This document shows positions 14,231-20,050 of a stretch of 24,241 nucleotides of DNA, piece after piece. Numbering within the stretch: position 1 is the first letter of the stretch; each line of letters starts with the position of its first letter. Location: NCBI GenBank assembly GCA_900543475.1, contig UQRU01000025.1:1-24241 (forward strand), in the 5' to 3' direction. The notes under the pieces are model-generated. The model ran no database searches. It was given only the letters and a program-made list of their open reading frames with translations, and had not been told where the DNA came from. The stretch comes from an uncultured Eubacteriales bacterium. GTDB lineage: Bacteria; Bacillota; Clostridia; Christensenellales; CAG-138. The translations under genes and the position numbers were made by a program.

Positions 14231-15137
14231 TGTACTGGTGGTGGGAGCCGGCGCGGCAGGGATGGCTGCGGCCCTCTCCGCCCGGGAGGCGGGGGCGGAG
14301 GCCGTCCTTCTGGCAGATCGGAATGCCCGGCTAGGGGGCGTGCTGCCCCAGTGCCTCCATTCCGGCTTTGGCGCGGGCATTTTCCACAGGGAGATGACCG
14401 GGGCAGAGTATGCCGCCCGCTGGGCGGCCCGGGTGGTGGCCGCTTCCATCCCCTTTCGCCTGGACACCACGGTCCTCTCGGTCAGCCCGGAACGCCGGGC
14501 GCTGCTCTCCGGCCCGGAGGGGGTGGAAGAAATCGACTTCCAGGCCCTGGTTCTGGCCGCCGGCTGCCGAGAGATCCCCATAGGGACCCTGGCCCTCCCC
14601 GGCACGCGCCCCGCCGGAATATTTACGGCCGGGCAGGCCCAGCGGATGGTGAATCTCCAGGGCTATTCTCTGGGCAAAAGGGCGGTGATCCTAGGCAGTG
14701 GGGATGTGGGGCTGGTCATGGCCCGGCAGCTCTCCCTGACCGGATGTTCTGTGGAGGCTGTGGTCGAGCAGCGGGAGCGCTGCGGCGGGATGCCCAGGAA
14801 CTACCGCCAGAGCATCGTGGAAATGGCCATCCCCCTGCTCACCTGCACTACGGTGTGCTGCGTCCACGGGGAGGGGCGGGTCTGCGGCGTCACACTCCGG
14901 CGGCTGGATACCGGCGCGGAGCGCTTTATGCCCTGCGATACGCTGATTACTGCCCTAGGCATGCTCCCCGAGCGGGAACTGCTCCGCCCCCTGGGGGAGC
15001 CTTTGCCGCCCTGGGTATTCTTGTGCGGTAACTGCCGCTCTATCCACCGCTCGGCGGATTCCGTGAGCCGCCAGGGGAAAGCCGTAGGACGGGAGGCTGC
15101 TTCCTTAGTGCAGAGGGCTTTAATGAAAACCAATTGA
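14220..15137 (+). CDS. FAD/NAD(P)-dependent oxidoreductase, GlpB/HcnB-like, 305 aa
   Basis: A pyridine-nucleotide-disulfide-oxidoreductase-like protein. FAD site DVLVVGAGAAGMAAAL (4-19, GAGAAG); a second nucleotide-binding motif AVILGSGDVGLVMAR in the middle; no CxxC redox disulfide at the usual place. The length (305) is short for the family. ATG 14220 overlaps the upstream stop by 11 nt, so the two are coupled. In the common three-gene set (GlpA-like, this protein, DUF1667) a small DUF1667 zinc protein follows; it is missing here, and a 267-nt leader and the tungstate-binding protein gene follow instead. The pair probably acts as one complex with the upstream enzyme. The stop codon overlaps a TTGACA promoter element. 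Confidence 0.85.
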   Translation: MWCDVLVVGAGAAGMAAALSAREAGAEAVLLADRNARLGGVLPQCLHSGFGAGIFHREMTGAEYAARWAARVVAASIPFRLDTTVLSVSPERRALLSGPEGVEEIDFQALVLAAGCREIPIGTLALPGTRPAGIFTAGQAQRMVNLQGYSLGKRAVILGSGDVGLVMARQLSLTGCSVEAVVEQRERCGGMPRNYRQSIVEMAIPLLTCTTVCCVHGEGRVCGVTLRRLDTGAERFMPCDTLITALGMLPERELLRPLGEPLPPWVFLCGNCRSIHRSADSVSRQGKAVGREAASLVQRALMKTN

Positions 15138-15139
15138 CA
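15134..15139 (+). promoter_or_regulatory. Consensus -35 box upstream of the tungstate-uptake genes
   Basis: A perfect TTGACA overlaps the stop codon of the preceding gene. The best -10 at 17-18 bp spacing (near 15157-15163, TAGCAC) is poor, so a regulated or weak promoter is possible. It would start transcription of the structured leader before the tungstate-binding protein gene. Confidence 0.4.
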
Positions 15140-15404
15140 AAATAGAACCGTTCCAGGTAGCACACAAACAAAATCCTCTGGCTGACCGGTCCTGGCAAGG
15201 CGGCGGATGCGCCTATCCTTCCAAATGGTGGACGAGCCCTTTGGAAGCGGCGCGGGCGGAAGGCGCTGCTGCGGATGGCGGGGCTGGGCTCCCCTCGAAA
15301 TAGCTGCGGGGGCCCCGCCTGCGCGCCTTATCTGCAACAGCCTTCCGAGCGCAGCTTCCAGGCCCGTCTATCAGAGAGAATAATACGAAAGGTGATGGAT
15401 CAAA
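15138..15404 (+). ncRNA. Structured leader before the tungstate-binding protein gene, candidate riboswitch
   Basis: This 267-nt stretch holds no convincing gene. Visible helices: CTTCCAAA with TTTGGAAG in the first half; GGCGGGGC with GCCCCGCC; around that, AAGGCGC with GCGCCTT; and a competing pairing GGAAGGC with GCCTTCC that uses the same AAGGC bases. Such mutually exclusive helices are typical of riboswitch leaders. Its position before tungstate uptake, downstream of cofactor genes, makes a Moco/Tuco-type element the first hypothesis. I could not match the known Moco RNA consensus by eye. Confidence 0.45.
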
Positions 15405-16475
15405 TTGAAAAAGACGATTGCATTCCTCCTGTCCCTGCTCATGCTGGCGGCGCTTTTTTCCGGGTGCTCCCAGCAATCGGCTTCCACAGCCCCCGAAAGC
15501 CAGGCGCCTGCCACCGAAGCGCCAGAAAGCCAGGCGCCCATAGATGCGGCGCCTGAGAGCGCGGCGCCCGAGACCCAGGAGCCCCAGGCGGAGGGCGTGG
15601 ATCTGACGATCCTGTACGAGGCCGATGACGACATGATCAACAACTACTCCCTGCTGGCCGTCAATCCTGATGCGCCCTTTGTGGACGCGGATGGCAACCC
15701 GGTATCCGATGTGTACGTCAATACCGAAGGGGCCGCGGCCCTCATCAACTGGATGCTTTCCGAGGAGGGCAAGGCTGCCATTGCGGACTATGGCTATGCG
15801 GATTACGGAGAATACCTTTTCTACCTGATCGAGGATGGCCCGGCCTCCACCGCCGAGGTCCCTGCGGCCACCGATGAGACCCGGGTGATCCGCATGTCCA
15901 CTACCACCTCTGTAAACGACTCCGGCCTGCTGGCCTACTTGCTGCCCCTATTTGAGGAGGCCTACGGCTATACGGTAGAGGTCACCTCTGCAGGCACCGG
16001 CAGAGCCATCGCCAATGCAGAAAGCGGCAATGCCGACCTGCTCCTGGTCCACTCCAAGAGCCAGGAGGAGGAGTTTATTGCCGGCGGCTATTCCTATGTA
16101 CTGCCCGGCTTTGAGAGCGAGCGGCTGACCTTCATGTACAACTACTTCGTCCTGTGCGGCCCCTCCAGCGATCCCGCCGGGGCAAAGGACGCTGCCAGCG
16201 TCCGGGATGCCTTCGCCGCCATCGCAGAGGGAAAGTACCCCTTCGTTTCCCGGGGCGATCAGTCCGGCACCCATACAAAGGAGATATCCCTGTGGCCAGA
16301 GGATCTGGGCATCACCGTGGATGCGGCCTCTGTAGAGGCTTATAGCGACTGGTATACCTACTCCAATGCGGGCATGGGCGTCTGCCTGACCATGGCGGAG
16401 GAGCTGGGGGCATACATCCTCTCGGATAAGGCGACCTTCCTCACCTTCCAGGCCAATAACGGCGCCATGGAGTAA
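15405..16475 (+). CDS. tupA: Tungstate ABC transporter binding lipoprotein (TupA-like), circularly permuted, 356 aa
   Basis: A lipoprotein signal (basic MKK, hydrophobic segment, LFSGC lipobox with Cys21) is followed by a flexible Pro/Glu/Ser/Ala linker with PESQAP-type repeats (about 28-62). The binding domain then appears in swapped order. Residues 66-145 (DLTILYEADD, NNYSLLAVNPDA, VNTEGAAALINWMLSEEGKA, YGEYLFYL) are what normally forms the end of TupA. Residues 160-350 (VIRMSTTTSVNDSGLLAYLL, GTGRA, FMYNYFVLCGP, SRGDQSGTHTKE, MGVCLTMAEELGAYILSDKA) are what normally begins it. The oxyanion contacts (TTTS, SRGD-SGTH) are retained, so it should bind tungstate outside the membrane. The start is TTG 15405, preceded by AAAGGTG. 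Confidence 0.88.
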   Translation: MKKTIAFLLSLLMLAALFSGCSQQSASTAPESQAPATEAPESQAPIDAAPESAAPETQEPQAEGVDLTILYEADDDMINNYSLLAVNPDAPFVDADGNPVSDVYVNTEGAAALINWMLSEEGKAAIADYGYADYGEYLFYLIEDGPASTAEVPAATDETRVIRMSTTTSVNDSGLLAYLLPLFEEAYGYTVEVTSAGTGRAIANAESGNADLLLVHSKSQEEEFIAGGYSYVLPGFESERLTFMYNYFVLCGPSSDPAGAKDAASVRDAFAAIAEGKYPFVSRGDQSGTHTKEISLWPEDLGITVDAASVEAYSDWYTYSNAGMGVCLTMAEELGAYILSDKATFLTFQANNGAME

Positions 16476-16502
16476 AAACCTTCAGCTCCAGCCGCCACGG
16501 AT

Positions 16503-16531
16503 GGGGCTTGCTCTGGGGCAAGCCCCCTTTT
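16503..16531 (+). terminator. Hairpin terminator/attenuator between tupA and tupB
   Basis: GGGGCTTGC (16503-16511) and GCAAGCCCC (16518-16526) form a 9-bp stem with a 6-nt loop, followed by CTTTT. It lies 27 nt after the tupA stop and before the permease gene. Partial termination here would keep the binding protein more abundant than the membrane parts. Confidence 0.75.
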
Positions 16532-16567
16532 CTGAATCAAATAGGATGCGAGAGTGAGAGAACCTGC

Positions 16568-17254
16568 ATGAAGACTGCCTTGATCCAAGCCCTTACCCTG
16601 ATCGCCTCCGGTGACCGGCAGGTGGGGATTATCCTGGTCACCACCCTGCGCATGGTCCTGGCCAGTTCGGTGCTCGCCCTGATGCTGGGCGCCCCCCTGG
16701 GGGTGCTGCTGGGGAGCTATGTCGGCCGGGGCAAGCGCCTCCTGGTAGTGGTCAACCGGACGCTGATGGGCCTTCCCCCGGTGGTGGTAGGTTTGGTATG
16801 CTATATGCTGTTTTCCGGGGTGGGCCCGCTGCGCCATCTGCGGCTGCTGTACACGGTAACGGGCATGGTCATTGCCCAGGTGATCCTTCTCGTTCCCCTA
16901 ATCACGGGGAGCCTGGAGGCCCATGTATCCACCCTTGCCCCCGACATCCGGGAGACCGCCCTTGGAATGGGCCTGAGCCGGGGCAAAATCCTGCTGCTGA
17001 TGGTGAATGAGAGCCAATATCAGCTTGTGAGCGCCTATCTGCTGGGCCTGGGCCGGGCATTTGCCGAGGTAGGCGCCGTATCCATGGTGGGGGGCGCTAT
17101 CGCCTACAAAACCAATGTGATGACCACCGCCATCATGAATTACACCAATATGGGCGACTTCACCACAGCCTTGGCCCTGGGGATCATCCTGCTGCTCATT
17201 TCCCTGCTGCTCAATGCCGGGGTGGCCCTGCTGCATTGGGGGCTGGAGCGATGA
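16568..17254 (+). CDS. tupB: Tungstate ABC transporter permease (TupB-like), 228 aa
   Basis: An inner-membrane permease of the tungstate (TupB) branch of BPD_transp_1. Hydrophobic segments are spread over the whole length (for example VLASSVLALMLGAPLGVLLG and PPVVVGLVCYMLFSGV). The coupling-loop region is ETALGMGLSRGKILLL, followed by GRAFAEVGAVSMVGGAI, a motif typical of TupB. The start at ATG 16568 fits the family N-terminus; its ribosome binding site is poor, and a longer in-frame start at 16508 would read through the terminator hairpin. It overlaps tupC by 4 nt (ATGA). Works with TupA and TupC to import tungstate. Confidence 0.9.
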   Translation: MKTALIQALTLIASGDRQVGIILVTTLRMVLASSVLALMLGAPLGVLLGSYVGRGKRLLVVVNRTLMGLPPVVVGLVCYMLFSGVGPLRHLRLLYTVTGMVIAQVILLVPLITGSLEAHVSTLAPDIRETALGMGLSRGKILLLMVNESQYQLVSAYLLGLGRAFAEVGAVSMVGGAIAYKTNVMTTAIMNYTNMGDFTTALALGIILLLISLLLNAGVALLHWGLER

Positions 17255-17901
17255 AATTCCCCTCCATCACCAAGACCTACGGCAGCCGCAGGGTGCTGGA
17301 TATACCCGCCTTGGAGCTGGAAGAGGGCGTCATCCACGCCGTCATTGGCAGCAATGGCAGCGGCAAGTCCACCCTGGCAAGGATATTGGCTGGCGTTTTA
17401 AAACCGGATGGCGGCGGAGTGCCCTGGGCAGGCCGGGTAGGGTATATGCCCCAGCGGTCCTATCCCTTCCGGATGAGCGTGCTGCGTAATCTGCAGCTCA
17501 CCGGGGCCGGGCGGGACCGGGCCATGGAGCAGCTTCAGGCCTTCGGCCTGGAGGGGCTTGCCCGGCAGAGCGCCAAGGGCCTTTCCGGCGGGGAAACCGC
17601 CCGGCTGGCCATGGCCCGGCTCCTGATGGAGGACTATCCTTTTCTCATTTTAGATGAGCCCACTGCTGCTATGGATGTGGCAGCCACGCTTCTGAGTGAG
17701 GAGCTACTGCTGCAATATCAGGCCAGGACGGGCTGTACCGTACTCCTTGTAACCCATTCTCTGACCCAGGCCCGGCGGATCGCCGGCCAGCTCCTCTTCC
17801 TCAAGGATGGGCGCCTGGCAGAGCAGGGAGAGGCCGGGCAGGTGCTCTCCCACCCCCGCTGCGCAGATACCCGGGCCTTCCTGGATTTTTATGCCCTCTG
17901 A
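17251..17901 (+). CDS. tupC: Tungstate ABC transporter ATP-binding protein (TupC-like), 216 aa
   Basis: An ABC ATPase with Walker A GSNGSGKST, Q-loop YMPQRSYPF, signature LSGGE, Walker B LILDEP and the H-loop histidine in VTHSLTQ. At 216 aa it is a minimal ATPase without the C-terminal regulatory (TOBE/MOP) domain of ModC, as expected for TupC. The ATG at 17251 overlaps the tupB stop, indicating translational coupling. It energises uptake of tungstate for the AOR enzyme. Glycine-betaine or phosphate transport would be alternatives from the ATPase alone, but the TupA/TupB context decides. Confidence 0.92.
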   Translation: MKFPSITKTYGSRRVLDIPALELEEGVIHAVIGSNGSGKSTLARILAGVLKPDGGGVPWAGRVGYMPQRSYPFRMSVLRNLQLTGAGRDRAMEQLQAFGLEGLARQSAKGLSGGETARLAMARLLMEDYPFLILDEPTAAMDVAATLLSEELLLQYQARTGCTVLLVTHSLTQARRIAGQLLFLKDGRLAEQGEAGQVLSHPRCADTRAFLDFYAL

Positions 17902-18019
17902 GCGGCGGCCTGAAAGAGAACGGGAGAGCGGCCAGAGGCGCTTCAGAAAAACAGAAAAGACATAGAACCCAGGCGGGCCCGGGCCGCGGAACGGAACATG
18001 AACCAAATCGGAGGATAAG

Positions 18020-18592
18020 ATGGGAGCAGCGGAGAGAAGCGGCGTCCGGGGTATTCCTGTGGTTGCGTTTGCCGGATATTCTGGCTCCGGGAAGACCACG
18101 GTGATTGCTGCGCTGATTCCCCACCTGCGCCGGCGTGGGCTGCGGGTGGCGGTGGTCCAACACGCCGCCCACAGCTTTGACATGAGCCACCCAGGGAAGG
18201 ATTCCTGGCAGTTTTCCCAGGCGGGGGCGGAGGTGTCCGTCATTAGCTCCCCGGAGCAGACCGCCCTGGTTGAGCGGCGGGCTCTGCAGCTGGCAGAGGT
18301 GCTGGAGCGGATCCGGGATGTGGATTTGATCCTGGTGGAGGGGCACAAAAACGAACCGCTGACCCAGATCGGCGTCTGCAGGGCTGCCTCGGGAAACCAT
18401 TTCACCGCGCCTGTGGAGCGGTTTATCGCCGTTGTATCGGATCTGGAGGAGCTGTCGCTGCCGGTTCCGGTATTTGCATTTGGGGATACAGAGGCCCTGG
18501 CGGGATTTTTGGCGGAGCGGAAGGATATGTTTACCCGCTTTGCGGATGGCATCCTGGAGCATCCGGCAAATACGGCGCAGGCGCAGCAGTGA
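18020..18592 (+). CDS. mobB: Molybdopterin-guanine dinucleotide biosynthesis protein MobB, 190 aa
   Basis: A P-loop GTPase with Walker A AGYSGSGKTT, a VVQHAAHSFDM segment and LILVEGHKNEP, all typical of MobB, which assists MobA in attaching GMP to the cofactor. Length (190) is slightly above the usual 170-180, with a short extra C-terminal tail. It starts at ATG 18020 after GGAGG. No mobA is present in the window, and AOR-family enzymes use a cofactor without the nucleotide, so MobB may serve another enzyme of the host or act as an adaptor. A 118-nt gap separates it from tupC; the moaC remnant follows. Confidence 0.9.
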   Translation: MGAAERSGVRGIPVVAFAGYSGSGKTTVIAALIPHLRRRGLRVAVVQHAAHSFDMSHPGKDSWQFSQAGAEVSVISSPEQTALVERRALQLAEVLERIRDVDLILVEGHKNEPLTQIGVCRAASGNHFTAPVERFIAVVSDLEELSLPVPVFAFGDTEALAGFLAERKDMFTRFADGILEHPANTAQAQQ

Positions 18593-18626
18593 CCGCTGCG
18601 CTGTAGCAAGGTGTGGCGGGATAGGA

Positions 18627-18890
18627 ATGAGACGGGGGAAACCCATAGCGGATTTCACCCATTTTGATGGCAGTGGCGCGCCTTCTCCTTCCACGAGGAT
18701 CAGCTGGCAGTGAAGATCACAGCCACAGCCCTGCATACCGGGCCGGCCGGCGTGGAAATGGAGGCGCGCACCGCCGTCTCGGTGGCAACGTTGACGGTAT
18801 AGGATATATGGAAAGCAGTATAAAAAGATATGGTGATCGACAACATCCGCCTGTTGGAAAAGAGCGGCGGGGAGCCAGGGGATTATAGAG
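18627..18890 (+). pseudogene. moaC: moaC pseudogene: internal deletion plus two nonsense codons
   Basis: The first part (ATG 18627, reading IADFTHFDGSG) is the N-terminus of MoaC, cyclic pyranopterin monophosphate synthase. After a frame change near 18685 the C-terminal part continues as FHEDQLAVKITATALHTG, VEMEARTAVSVATLTV, then a TAG (18800-18802) where MoaC has the tyrosine of YDMCKA, then DIWKAV, then a TAA (18821-18823), then KDMVIDNIRLLEKSGG. About 60 middle residues are missing at the frame change. The remnant sits in the position of a normal moaC, between mobB and the mogA-moaE fusion, so it was lost recently enough to remain recognisable. The host must supply MoaC elsewhere. Confidence 0.88.
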
Positions 18891-18908
18891 CGAAGGAAGG
18901 GATTAGAA

Positions 18909-19799
18909 ATGCGAGATTACAGCGCCGCCGTACTGACCATCAGCGATAAGGTTGCCTGGGGCGAGCAGGTGGATACCAGCGGGCCGTCCTTGGTGCGCAT
19001 ATTGGAGGGGGCGGGATATCGGGTGGTACATACTGCTGCCCTGCCCGATGAGGCGGCACAGATCCAGGAGGAGCTGATCCGCTGTGCCGATGAGAAACAG
19101 GTCTCCCTGGTGCTGACCACAGGCGGAACCGGATTCTTGCCCCGGGATGTGACGCCGGAAGCTACGCTCTCGGTCATCCAGAGGGCCGTGCCGGGCATTC
19201 CGGAGGCCATGCGGGCGGAGAGTATGCGCATTACCCAAAGAGGCTGCCTATCCCGGGCGGTGGCGGGTATTCGTGGAAACACGCTGATCGTAAATTTACC
19301 CGGCAGCGAGAAGGCGTCCAGGGAGAATCTCGGCGCCGTGCTGGGGGCCATTGGCCATGGGCTGGATATGCTCTGCTCCCAGAGCTCGGTGGACTGCACC
19401 GCACCTGCATCCGGGGCGACACCGCCTTCTGTTGATACCTGGCTCAGAGAGGCAAAAGCGCTGGAGCAGGCGGGCAAGATTGGCATGTATCTGCTCCACA
19501 ACGGCGTAGTGCGGGAGACAGCCCGGGCCCAGGTCCGTGGGGCTAGCGGTATCTCCAGGCAGGTGTCTGGGATGCGCTTCTCCTATGATGCGAAGAAGGT
19601 GCAGGAAGCGGTTGATGCGGCCCGCTGCCTGCCGGGCATCTACCATGTCCGGGTCTGGCTGAACCGGGGCGAGCTGCAGGTAGGGGACGATCTGATGCTG
19701 GTGCTGGTGGGCGGAGACATTCGTCCCCATGTGATTGCCGCGCTGGAATCTCTGGTGTCCGCTCTGAAAACCGGCTGCGTGACAGAGGAAGAGTTGTAA
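18909..19799 (+). CDS. MogA/MoaB-MoaE-like fusion protein, 296 aa
   Basis: Residues 1 to about 160 are a MogA/MoaB domain (molybdopterin adenylyltransferase): SDKVAWGEQVDTSGP, TTGGTGFLPRDVTPEA (70-85) and LPGSEKASRENL. Residues 175-296 are a MoaE-like domain: IGMYLLHNGVVRETARAQVR, MRFSYDAKKVQEAVD, LPGIYHVRVWLNRGELQVGDD and GGDIRPHVIAALE. The C-terminal FWKKE-type lysines of classical MoaE, which act in molybdopterin synthase, are not visible (the tail reads KTGCVTEEEL). The second domain may therefore have a different or regulatory task. It starts at ATG 18909 with GGAAGGG upstream, 19 nt after the moaC remnant. Confidence 0.85.
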   Translation: MRDYSAAVLTISDKVAWGEQVDTSGPSLVRILEGAGYRVVHTAALPDEAAQIQEELIRCADEKQVSLVLTTGGTGFLPRDVTPEATLSVIQRAVPGIPEAMRAESMRITQRGCLSRAVAGIRGNTLIVNLPGSEKASRENLGAVLGAIGHGLDMLCSQSSVDCTAPASGATPPSVDTWLREAKALEQAGKIGMYLLHNGVVRETARAQVRGASGISRQVSGMRFSYDAKKVQEAVDAARCLPGIYHVRVWLNRGELQVGDDLMLVLVGGDIRPHVIAALESLVSALKTGCVTEEEL

Positions 19800-19987
19800 A
19801 TCGGGGCCATGGAGCCGTCAGGGAGGGAGAAGGCGGACAGGCACAAAAATATATGGGAAAAAGAATGAAGCGCCCCCACCAGATTCCAGATGTGGGAGAT
19901 CAAATTGAACTCCAGCGGTCAGCTTCTGGTATTCGATGTCACACCCCATGCAATAGAGGAATATTACCTTCATAGCCGCTCACGCCT
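19800..19987 (+). other. Short gap after the cofactor operon; possible gene fragment
   Basis: No intact gene is supported. One frame (about 19887-19977) reads WEIKLNSSGQLLVFDV then TPHAIEEYYLHSR, which looks protein-like but has no start or family match, and could be a remnant. The stretch ends at the right hairpin element. Confidence 0.3.
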
Positions 19988-20040
19988 CCATACACAGTCT
20001 AAGCCCCATAGGTTCACATTGTGTACCTATGGGGCTTAGC
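19988..20040. repeat. Right copy of the paired hairpin element bounding the cargo
   Basis: The element starts with CCATACACAG (19988-19997), identical to the left copy. A perfect 14-bp inverted repeat follows, CTAAGCCCCATAGG (19999-20012) and CCTATGGGGCTTAG (20026-20039), around a core with CACATTGTG (20015-20023). Orientation is the same as in the left copy at 1463-1512. Stem bases differ between the two copies, but pairing is kept in each. It lies 11 nt from the virB4 stop and may also terminate transcription from both sides. Confidence 0.78.
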
Positions 20041-20050
20041 AATTCATTTT

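Noticed and set aside
17801..18736. Minus-strand frame of 311 codons opposite tupC and mobB
   Set aside because: Antisense to an ABC ATPase and MobB, both with complete motifs; composition typical of a shadow frame.
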